From: Streptomyces wuyuanensis
GTDB lineage: Bacteria; Actinomycetota; Actinomycetes; Streptomycetales; Streptomycetaceae
Length of the DNA stretch: 64,000 bases
NCBI RefSeq assembly: GCF_900103455.1
Contig: NZ_FNHI01000007.1
Location: 1-64,000 of the forward strand
Direction: 5' to 3'
The first letter of the stretch is position 1, and each line of letters begins with the position of its first letter. The position numbers were made by a program, and so were the translations under genes. The notes beneath the pieces are model-generated. The model was not told where the DNA came from. It saw only the letters and a program-made list of their open reading frames with translations, and made no database searches. Below are positions 55,209-64,000 of this stretch, piece after piece.

Positions 55209-56039
55209 CTACGCGGAACCGGTACCTGCGGGCACCGTCGCGGCGGCTCCGGCGACCCCTGAGCGATCGGCTGGGGCGGCCGTGACTGCCTCGCGGTCGG
55301 GCGCGAGCGGGTCGGTCACCGTGCCGGAATCCTCGTCGAAGAGCCCCTGCGCCAGCCTGGTCACCGCTGCGGGGACCGGCGGCGCCAGGTCGGCCACAGC
55401 TCGGAGACCGGACAGGACGTCGTCGGGTCGCACGGCAGGTGTCACGTGCCGAACAACCAGCCGCAGTATCGCACAGGGCCCGTCCGCGGGCCTATCAGGC
55501 TGTGGACAACTCGCCTGCAGGTCGGCCACCGCACCCCGGGCGTCGAAGGTCCGCATCCCGTTCTTCGTCTTGCGCCGGACCTCGACGGCGTCCGCCGCGA
55601 CGAACGCGGCGACCGCCCTCTCGGCCTCCTCGACGGAGACGCCGTCGAGCCGCAGCTCCCACACGGACGCCGTCAGCCGGTCGGCCAGCCCGGTGGTACG
55701 GGCCTCGACGGCGTCGACGATGTCGAGGCCGGCGGGCAGCGACTCGTCGAGGAGCTCACGCAGCTTCGCCGGGTCACGGTGGTCGGTCAGCGCGATCTCG
55801 AGGTACTCGGCTTCGGACCCCGTGCCCGTCGGGGCGGCGTTGGCGTACGACACCTTCGGGTGCGGGGTGAAGCCCGCCGAGTACGCCATCGGCACCTCGG
55901 CACGGCGCAGTGCGCGCTCGAAGGCGCGCTGGAAGTCGCGATGGCTGGTGAACCGGAGGCGGCCGCGCTTGGTGTAGCGCAGTCGGATGCGCTGCACCGC
56001 GGGTGCGGGCGGCGGGCCTTCGGGCTGTCGCTTGCCCAG
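55209..56039 (-). CDS. DUF2344 / TIGR03936-type radical-SAM-associated protein
   Basis: A protein of 276 residues if it begins at the CTG at 56039, which has GAGGAG 8 bases upstream. The first ATG/GTG alternative is GTG at 55997, without a ribosome binding site. The conserved core begins RIRLRYTKRGRLRFTSHRDF, followed by RAEVPMAYSAGFTPHPKVSY and SEAEYLEIAL, the DUF2344 signature. In many bacteria this domain is fused to the C-terminus of the B12-binding-like radical SAM protein; here that partner is encoded separately at 57349-59277. The pair may act in RNA or cofactor modification. The C-terminal 60 residues are variable. Exact function unknown. Confidence 0.85.
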   Translation of the reverse strand: MGKRQPEGPPPAPAVQRIRLRYTKRGRLRFTSHRDFQRAFERALRRAEVPMAYSAGFTPHPKVSYANAAPTGTGSEAEYLEIALTDHRDPAKLRELLDESLPAGLDIVDAVEARTTGLADRLTASVWELRLDGVSVEEAERAVAAFVAADAVEVRRKTKNGMRTFDARGAVADLQASCPQPDRPADGPCAILRLVVRHVTPAVRPDDVLSGLRAVADLAPPVPAAVTRLAQGLFDEDSGTVTDPLAPDREAVTAAPADRSGVAGAAATVPAGTGSA

Positions 56040-56124
56040 TGGTTCTTCTCCTCGGTGCGGGGCGGACGCCTTCCTGCGCCGCCCTTTGTGGCCTTCGGAC
56101 CCCCTGGAGGGCGGCCCGCCCGGC

Positions 56125-57216
56125 TCACCCCCGCTTGTGCAGGGAGATCTCGGGCCCGGGCGCCACGCCGGGGACAGTCGGTATGTGTTGCGTACCACCC
56201 AGGTTACGCGCCCGAACGGGTGCCGGTTCCACGGCCCGGGTCTCACGGGAGCCGCCCACCAGTGCCCGCCAGGCATCTCGGCGTGCCCGGCGTACCGTCT
56301 CCCGGGCCGAGGCGAGCGCCCCGCGGGCGGCCCGTCCGGCCTCCGCGGCGGCACGGCGCGCCGGGGCCCACACCCGGTCGCGGGCGAGGTGGCCGACCGG
56401 GGTGCAGACGTTCCGGTAGAACCAGGCCGCCGGCCGCCCGAGCAGGTTCCGGGCCAGCCACTTCAGTGCCCGCCCCACCGCGCGCGACAGGCGGCCGGCG
56501 GCGCGCCACGCCATCCCGACGGCATCGGCGATCTCCCGGCCCACGACGGCGAGGAGTCGGCCCACGGGAGCGAGGATCCAGCGGTACAGGAAGACGACGG
56601 GCGCGACCAGGAACACCCGCGCGAGCCACACGAGGGCCGTCCACACCCCACGTGCCGCCGGGGCGAGCGCGCTCGCGTACAGCCAGGCCAGACCGTGGCC
56701 CACCGGCGTGAGCACCCATCGGTACAGCGCGATCCACGGCCAGACGAGCACCGCCCACAGGAGCAGCCCCACGCCACGGCCCAGCGGGGTCAGCAGCCGG
56801 GCGTACAGCCAGGCCAGACCGTGGCCCACCGGCGTCAGGAGGGTCCGGTACAGCCAGCCCAGCGGCACGGCCACACCGTAGATCGCGACCGGCACCACCA
56901 CGTACCGCCACAGCGCGAGCCACGGCCAGTAGAAGAGGGCCCTGCACAGCCACCACGCACCGGCCGCGACCGCTCCGGCGAGCCAGGCGATCCCGCGGCC
57001 GACGGGCGCCAGCAGCGTCTCGTACGCCCAGACGAGTGCCCGGCCCAACGGACGGAGCAGCACACGGTCGAGGGCCCTGCCGCAGACGACGAGGACGTCC
57101 CACAGCATCCGTACCGGCACGACGAAGACCAGCACGACGATCCGCACGGGGATCCTGATCGCCACCGCCGGGCAGCCCTCCGGCTCGGCGTGCTGCTCGC
57201 GCTTCTCCAGCTCCAT
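56125..57216 (-). CDS. Membrane protein built from PVGxGxAWL repeats
   Basis: A 363-residue protein. After a short cytoplasmic N-terminus, about 250 residues consist of seven or so units of 30-40 residues, each with a hydrophobic helix and a motif like TPVGHGLAWLY: LLAPVGRGIAWLAG, LLTPVGHGLAWLYA, LLTPLGRGVGLLLW, VLTPVGHGLAWLYA, ILAPVGRLLAVVG, VCTPVGHLARD. The C-terminus is an Arg/Ala-rich helix and a disordered end. The ATG at 57216 was used. No family or function was recognised. It lies between the two parts of the split radical-SAM system in the same direction. Confidence 0.8.
   Translation of the reverse strand: MELEKREQHAEPEGCPAVAIRIPVRIVVLVFVVPVRMLWDVLVVCGRALDRVLLRPLGRALVWAYETLLAPVGRGIAWLAGAVAAGAWWLCRALFYWPWLALWRYVVVPVAIYGVAVPLGWLYRTLLTPVGHGLAWLYARLLTPLGRGVGLLLWAVLVWPWIALYRWVLTPVGHGLAWLYASALAPAARGVWTALVWLARVFLVAPVVFLYRWILAPVGRLLAVVGREIADAVGMAWRAAGRLSRAVGRALKWLARNLLGRPAAWFYRNVCTPVGHLARDRVWAPARRAAAEAGRAARGALASARETVRRARRDAWRALVGGSRETRAVEPAPVRARNLGGTQHIPTVPGVAPGPEISLHKRG
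56675..56835. repeat. 35-bp exact direct repeat within the repeat membrane protein gene
   Basis: The bases at 56675-56709 are repeated exactly at 56801-56835 (126 bp, 42 codons apart). They encode the same GHGLAWLYA box. The identity at third positions shows recent duplication or gene conversion between units. Confidence 0.8.
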
Positions 57217-57348
57217 GGTCGAGGAGACGCCGCAGGCCGGCCGGAGGTTCTCGCCGGGCCGGGATTGTCGCCGCGCCCACCGGGCGCCGGGGGGAACGGG
57301 GCCGGCCCCGCCGCACGAGCGACGGGGCCGGTGAGCGAAGGGGCTCGG

Positions 57349-59277
<1,929 letters not shown>

Positions 59278-59358
59278 CAGGAACCTTCGTGGACGGGCAG
59301 GGGGCGACTCTCAAGCGTAACCCGATCGGAAGGGGGTCTCGGCCCGTCCGGGGCACGG

Positions 59359-61059
59359 TCAGCCCTCGAGCGCCGCGCGGAGCCCGGGCCGGGACGCCTC
59401 CGCCCAGGCTTCCGGCAGTTCACGCTCCCGGTCGGCCGCGGTCGCCTCCTCGCGTCCGAACAGCAGTCCCCAGGTGAACGCGGACTCGCCGGCCGCGTGC
59501 GCCTGGACGGCGAGGTCGCGGAGGGTCTCGCGGGCGACGACGCTGTCCTGGTGGTCGCCGAGGACGGTCTGGACGGCCTTCATGCGCTTGGCGAACCTCT
59601 TGGCGGGTTTGCCGAGCGCGGGGGTGACGGCCTCGCCCGAGTAGCGGGCGCGTTTGGCGGCCTTGCGGGCGTCGTGCATGGCGAGGTCGCGGTCGTGGCC
59701 GGCGGGGAGACCGAGGGCGTGCTCGATGCGGGCGGCGAGCCGGTCGTAGTCCCTGAGCACGGCCTTGGGCAGCGCGACCTCCGGCTTCGCCTTGGCGGCG
59801 GGGAGCAGCGGTGGTTCGTCGAGGAGCGTGTCGAGGGTGTCGAGGAGGCTGAGGTAGCGCTCGGTGTCGAGCACGGCGATGGAGCGCCGGCGGGCGTCGG
59901 CGCGGTGGGAGGTCGCCCAGATCCGGAGCCTGCTGCGGACGGGACCGAGCAGCAGCCGGTGGGGCAGCTCGTCGAGGTGGCCGCGCAACCGCTCGGCCAT
60001 CACTTCCTGGTCGCGGGCGGTGCCCAGTTCACCGGCGAGCCATTTCAGCTCCTCGCCGACCGGATCGGTGACCGACCGGTCGACGATCTTCCGGAAGGAC
60101 TTGAAGGCGCTGCGCATGCGGCGGGTGGCCACGCGCATCTGGTGCACGGAGTCGGGGAGGTCGCGGCGTACGGCCGGGTCGAGGGCGACGATGGCGTCGC
60201 GTTGTTCGCGCAGATAGGCGAGGACGTGTTCGCCGGCCTGCCCGGACCCCAGCCGCGCTCCCCGATGGCGGACGCTCTTGGCGGCCTCGGGGGCCTTGGG
60301 GGCGCGTTCGCCGCCGGCCGGGGCGAAGGCGTCGGCGTGCCGTGAGGACCCCTGTTCCTCGGCGTGTGCGGCGGCCGTGTCCCCGGGTCCGGCCGCGGCG
60401 GTGGACTTCCGCCGCGCGGCGGCCGAGGCGGCTCCGGCGCCGGTGGCGGTGGCCGGGCCGGGTTCGGTTTCGGCGAGGGCCCTGGCCAGCTTGGACGGTG
60501 AGGACGCGGGCTTGATGCCGGCCTTGCGGAGGCGCTTCCCGACGGGCCCGAGGAGTGCGGGGTCGGCGCCGTCGGCCAGCTCGACCTCGATCTCGGTCCA
60601 TCCGGCCGTGCCGTTGCCGGGAGCCAGGCGTTCCGCGTGGACGGTGTCGAGGGAGAGCTCGGCGAGGAGCCGGCCCTGGCCGTCGACGAGGTGGCGTACG
60701 TCCCTGGAGGACCGCAGGCGGACGACGGGGACGAGGGGGGTGCCCCGGGTGCGGGAGCGCACGAGCCCGGCGAGGACGCGCGGCACGGTGTCGGCGAGGG
60801 GGGCGTGGATCTCCTCGCGGATGCCGGTGGCGACGGGGAATTTCAGATGCCAGCCCTCGTCCTCACCGCCGGTGCGGCGGCGCAGCGTGATCTTGTCGGC
60901 GGCGAGGCGCAGACCGGGGGTGTCGTAGTAGACCGCGTCGAGCTCGGTGACGCCCTTCTCGACGACGTCGGCGATCCCGGCCGCACCGGTGAGGTCCGGG
61001 ATCTCGGTGTCGGGTGTGGCTTCGTACTTCCGCTCGATCTCTCGCTTCGTCTCCGCCAT
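59359..61059 (-). CDS. CYTH-CHAD domain protein
   Basis: A 566-residue protein. Residues 1-200 are a CYTH domain: the EIERKYE signature near residue 7 and basic/acidic tunnel residues (KITLRRRTGGEDEGWHLKFP). A disordered Ala-rich linker follows (about 205-270). Residues 275-560 form a CHAD domain of helices rich in His/Arg (DSVHQMRVATRRMRSAFKSF, MHDARKAAKRARYSGEAV). CYTH domains bind or hydrolyse triphosphates, and CHAD domains bind inorganic polyphosphate. A polyphosphate-related role is therefore likely. The start is at 61059. No ppk or ppx gene is seen nearby. Confidence 0.9.
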   Translation of the reverse strand: MAETKREIERKYEATPDTEIPDLTGAAGIADVVEKGVTELDAVYYDTPGLRLAADKITLRRRTGGEDEGWHLKFPVATGIREEIHAPLADTVPRVLAGLVRSRTRGTPLVPVVRLRSSRDVRHLVDGQGRLLAELSLDTVHAERLAPGNGTAGWTEIEVELADGADPALLGPVGKRLRKAGIKPASSPSKLARALAETEPGPATATGAGAASAAARRKSTAAAGPGDTAAAHAEEQGSSRHADAFAPAGGERAPKAPEAAKSVRHRGARLGSGQAGEHVLAYLREQRDAIVALDPAVRRDLPDSVHQMRVATRRMRSAFKSFRKIVDRSVTDPVGEELKWLAGELGTARDQEVMAERLRGHLDELPHRLLLGPVRSRLRIWATSHRADARRRSIAVLDTERYLSLLDTLDTLLDEPPLLPAAKAKPEVALPKAVLRDYDRLAARIEHALGLPAGHDRDLAMHDARKAAKRARYSGEAVTPALGKPAKRFAKRMKAVQTVLGDHQDSVVARETLRDLAVQAHAAGESAFTWGLLFGREEATAADRERELPEAWAEASRPGLRAALEG

Positions 61060-61178
61060 GAACTGAATCTATCCGCCCTGTATTCATCTAGTCGCCCGGG
61101 CGATTCATCTCGTCGCCCGGGCGGCCGTGCGCCGTACGTACGACCGCCACGGCGGACGGAGGGAGCGGACGGATCGGA

Positions 61179-62378
61179 TCAGGCGGACATCGGGCGTTGG
61201 AGCTTGATGGACTGCAGCAGTCCCACGGCCACCCACACCGCGAACATCGACGAGCCGCCGTAGGAGACGAACGGCAGCGGCAGTCCGGCCACCGGCATGA
61301 TGCCGAGGGTCATACCGATGTTCTCGAAGGACTGGAACGCGAACCACGCGATGATCCCGGCGGCGACGATCGTGCCGTACAGCTCGGTGGTGTCCCGGGC
61401 GATGCGGCAGGCGCGCCACAGGACGACGCCGAGCAGGACGATGATGAGGCCCGCCCCGACGAAGCCGAGTTCCTCGCCGGCGACGGTGAAGACGAAGTCG
61501 GTCTGCTGCTCGGGCACGAACTGGCCGGTGGTCTGGGAGCCCTTGAAGAGACCGGTGCCGAGCAGTCCGCCGGAGCCGATGGCGATCCGCGCCTGGTTGG
61601 TGTTGTAGCCGACGCCGGCGGGGTCGAGTTCGGGGTTGGCGAACGCGGCGAAGCGGTTGATCTGGTACTCGTCCAGCAGACCGAGCGCGGTGACCAGCAC
61701 GGCGCCGCCGATGCCCGCGCCGATCAGTCCGAAGATCCAGCGGTTGGACGCCCCGGAGGCGAGCAGGACGCCCAGGACGATCACCACCATCACCATGACC
61801 GAGCCGAGGTCCGGCATCAGCATGACGACGATCATGGGCAGGACCGCCAGGCCCAGCGACTTCGCGACGGTGCGGTGGTCCGGATGGAGCTGGTCGCCGG
61901 CGTCGACCTGGGTCGCCAGCAGTATCGCCATGCCCAGGATGATCGTGATCTTCACGAACTCGGATGGCTGGAGGGAGAATCCCCCGCCGAGCACGATCCA
62001 GGCATGGGCGCCGTTGATGGTCGCGCCGAGCGGGGTGAGCACCAGCGCGACCAGCACCAGGGAGATGCCGTACAGCACGGGCACGGCGCCGCGCAGGGTG
62101 CGGTGCCCGAGCCAGATGGTGCCGACCATCAGGGCGAGCCCGATACCGGTGTTGAGCAGGTGGCGCAGGAAGAAGTAGTACGGGTCGCCGTGGTTGAGCT
62201 CGGTGCGGTTGCGCGTGGCGGACCAGACGAGCAGCGAACCGAGCAGCGACAGCGCGAGTGCCGAGGCGAGCATCGGCCAGTCGAGCCGGCGGACCATCGA
62301 GTCGCGGGCGAGGAGCCTGGCGAGGCCGCCGCGGTCCGGCGCGTAGCGCGAGACCGAGAAGCCATGGGGTGCGGCCAT
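61179..62378 (-). CDS. rodA: RodA/FtsW-type SEDS peptidoglycan glycosyltransferase
   Basis: A 399-residue multispanning SEDS protein. Membrane helices run throughout. INGAHAWIVLGGGFSLQPSE near 120, PDLGSVMVMVVIVLG near 190, GSQTTGQFVPEQQTDFVFTV near 285 and LPLPFVSYGGSSMFAVWVAV near 365 are SEDS signatures with the catalytic Asp region. It polymerises glycan strands together with the class B penicillin-binding protein encoded just upstream (3-base gap). The pair works in lateral or spore wall growth. The start is at 62378. Confidence 0.93.
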   Translation of the reverse strand: MAAPHGFSVSRYAPDRGGLARLLARDSMVRRLDWPMLASALALSLLGSLLVWSATRNRTELNHGDPYYFFLRHLLNTGIGLALMVGTIWLGHRTLRGAVPVLYGISLVLVALVLTPLGATINGAHAWIVLGGGFSLQPSEFVKITIILGMAILLATQVDAGDQLHPDHRTVAKSLGLAVLPMIVVMLMPDLGSVMVMVVIVLGVLLASGASNRWIFGLIGAGIGGAVLVTALGLLDEYQINRFAAFANPELDPAGVGYNTNQARIAIGSGGLLGTGLFKGSQTTGQFVPEQQTDFVFTVAGEELGFVGAGLIIVLLGVVLWRACRIARDTTELYGTIVAAGIIAWFAFQSFENIGMTLGIMPVAGLPLPFVSYGGSSMFAVWVAVGLLQSIKLQRPMSA

Positions 62379-62381
62379 GCC

Positions 62382-64000
62382 TCAGTCCCTCCGTCCGGTG
62401 GCCGGGGGCGGGCCGGCGAGGGCGGAGTCCTCTTCCGGCTCCGGCTTGACCGGCACGTACGGCGCGATCTTCGGCGCGTCGATGGAACCGTCGGGCTGGA
62501 TCTTCGGCAGCGCCTTCTGCGGCTGCGGCAGCAGGGCCTTCTTGAGGTCCTGGTTGCCCTCCATGTCCAGTCCGTAGAGCGCGTTGTAGATGTTGCGCAC
62601 GGCGGGACCGGAGGCGCCGGAGCCGGTACCACCCTGGGAGATGGTCATGACGATCGAGTAGTCCTTGGTGTACGTGGCGAACCAGGACGTCGTCTGCTTG
62701 CCGTGGACCTCGGCCGTGCCGGTCTTGGCGTGCATCGGGATCTTGTCCTGCGGCCAGCCGCCGAAACGCCAGGCCGCGGTGCCGCGGGTGGCGACTCCCG
62801 CGAGGGCCTCGTTCATCAGCTTGCGCGTCTTGGTGTCCATCGGCAGCTTGCCGTGGGATTTGGGCTTGATCTCGCGGACGCTCTTGCCGTCGGCGGCGAC
62901 GACGGCCTTGCCGACGGTCGGGTTCCACATGGTGCCGCCGTTGGAGATCGCCGCGTAGATGGTCGCCATCTGGATCGGGGTGACGAGGGTGTCGCCCTGC
63001 CCGATGGAGTAGTTGACGGAGTCACCGGCGCGCATCAGGTTGCCTTCCAGGCAGTTCTCGTACGAGAGCTGCTGGATGTAGTCGCCGCCCTTCTTCCCCA
63101 CCTTGCACCAGTAGTCCTTGTTGGCCTCCCAGAACTTCTGCTTCCAGCGGCGGTCGGGGACGCGGCCGGTGACCTCGTTGGGCAGGTCGATGCCGGTCTC
63201 GGCGCCGAGGCCGAACTGGTGGGCGGTCTTGTAGAACCAGTCCGCCGGGGTCTTCTTCGGCTTGAGGCCGCCGTCCTTCTTCCACTGCTGGTGGGAGAGG
63301 GCGTAGTAGACGGTGTCGCAGGAGACCTCGAGTGCCTGGCCGAGGGTGATGCTGCCGTGGCCCTGGGACTCGAAGTTCTTGAAGACCTGGTTGCCGATGG
63401 AGTACGAGCTGGGGCAGGGGTAGCGGCCGTTGAAGTCGTAGCCGGCGTTGACCGCGGCCGTGGTCGGGATGACCTTGAAGATCGAGCCGGGTGCGGCCTG
63501 GCCCTGGATCGCCCGGTTCAGCAGCGGGAAGTTGGACTTCTTGCCGGTGAGCCGCGCGTAGTCCTTGGCGGAGATGCCGCCGACCCAGGCGTTCGGGTCG
63601 TAGGTGGGCAGCGAGGCCATCGCGACGACACGCCCGGTCTTGGCCTCCATGACGACGACGGCGCCCGAGTCGGCCTTGTAGTTGGTGCCGGTGTTGTCGT
63701 CGTGGACCTTGCGGGCTTCCTTCATCGCGTTGTTGAGCTCCCACTCGGCGACCGCCTGGACGCGGGCGTCGATGGAGGTGACGACGTTGGCGCCGGGCTC
63801 GGCCTTGTCGGCCTGGGCCAGTCCGATGACCCGGCCGAGGTTGTCGACCTCGTAGCGGGTGACGCCGGCCTTGCCGCGCAGGTCCTTGTCGTACGTGCGC
63901 TCGAGTCCGGAGCGACCGACCTGGTCGGAGCGCAGGAACGGCGAGTCGGTGTCCTTGGCCTTCTCGATCTCCTCGTCGGTGACGGGCGAGAGGTAACCGA
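62382..64000 (-). CDS. mrdA: Penicillin-binding protein 2 (class B transpeptidase), 3' part
   Basis: The last 539 residues of a class B PBP; the start is beyond the window's right edge. The visible part begins in the dimerisation region (GYLSPVTDEEIEKAKDTDSP). The transpeptidase domain follows, with the active-site GQAAPGSIFKVIPTT (SxxK) near 63475. SCDTVYYALSHQ comes next as the SxN-type motif, and KTGTAEVHGKQTTS near 62720 is the KTG motif. It cross-links peptidoglycan and partners RodA, whose gene follows after 3 bases. The C-terminal 50 residues are Pro-rich and disordered. Confidence 0.94.
   Translation of the reverse strand, partial: GYLSPVTDEEIEKAKDTDSPFLRSDQVGRSGLERTYDKDLRGKAGVTRYEVDNLGRVIGLAQADKAEPGANVVTSIDARVQAVAEWELNNAMKEARKVHDDNTGTNYKADSGAVVVMEAKTGRVVAMASLPTYDPNAWVGGISAKDYARLTGKKSNFPLLNRAIQGQAAPGSIFKVIPTTAAVNAGYDFNGRYPCPSSYSIGNQVFKNFESQGHGSITLGQALEVSCDTVYYALSHQQWKKDGGLKPKKTPADWFYKTAHQFGLGAETGIDLPNEVTGRVPDRRWKQKFWEANKDYWCKVGKKGGDYIQQLSYENCLEGNLMRAGDSVNYSIGQGDTLVTPIQMATIYAAISNGGTMWNPTVGKAVVAADGKSVREIKPKSHGKLPMDTKTRKLMNEALAGVATRGTAAWRFGGWPQDKIPMHAKTGTAEVHGKQTTSWFATYTKDYSIVMTISQGGTGSGASGPAVRNIYNALYGLDMEGNQDLKKALLPQPQKALPKIQPDGSIDAPKIAPYVPVKPEPEEDSALAGPPPATGRRD

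Overview
The window is high-GC actinobacterial chromosome, almost certainly Streptomyces. The evidence is the strong third-position GC bias, frequent GTG starts and ATGA/GTGA overlaps, a 1356-residue RNase E with huge disordered tails, the conserved order rne / rplU-rpmA-obg / proB-proA / nadD / lytR-type / rsfS / leuS / comEA-comEC, and small Streptomyces-type orphan proteins. This is core, not subtelomeric, chromosome. One cell-envelope glycopolymer locus has been built into it.

Layout. 1-0.36 kb: end of an IS481-like insertion sequence, cut by the window edge. 0.36-6.8 kb: an FMN-barrel protein, the DNA-uptake genes comEA-comEC, a DegV protein and a coiled-coil membrane protein. 6.8-10 kb: leuS. 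Its leader carries a 12-codon peptide with three consecutive Leu codons, followed by an intrinsic terminator, which is a classical attenuator layout. 10.3-13.5 kb: an operon of a haem-type membrane protein and a NuoF-ferredoxin fusion. 13.5-14.9 kb: two identical tRNA-Ala(GGC) genes around a two-gene zinc-ribbon operon. 15.1-19 kb: histidine phosphatase, rsfS, an LCP-like envelope protein, nadD and a 53-residue membrane protein. 19.3-25.5 kb: an M48 protease, two paralogous membrane proteins, proA, an orphan gene and proB.

25.7-31.8 kb and 36.7-50.6 kb are the accessory envelope genes, lying on both sides of the ribosomal/GTPase operon rplU-rpmA-obg (32.2-34.3 kb). The first block has a membrane-anchored CDP-glycerol/ribitol phosphotransferase-like protein, a cytidylyltransferase-reductase fusion of the CDP-ribitol (Bcs1) type, and a GT4 glycosyltransferase. 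The second block has two convergent transcription units meeting at a perfect 24-bp hairpin. Together they encode homologues of all five enzymes of the Wbp pathway (nucleotide-sugar 6-dehydrogenase, 3-dehydrogenase, PLP aminotransferase, N-acetyltransferase, WbpI-type 2-epimerase), plus GalE, three glycosyltransferases and a Tat-exported D-glucuronyl C5-epimerase-like enzyme. The joint reading is a wall polymer containing 2,3-diacetamido uronic acid, possibly epimerised at C5 after export. This is inferred from families and context.

50.9-64 kb: rne; a split radical-SAM pair (DUF2344 and TIGR03960-type) separated by a membrane protein made of internal repeats; a CYTH-CHAD protein; rodA; and the 3' part of the elongation PBP2 gene, cut by the window end.
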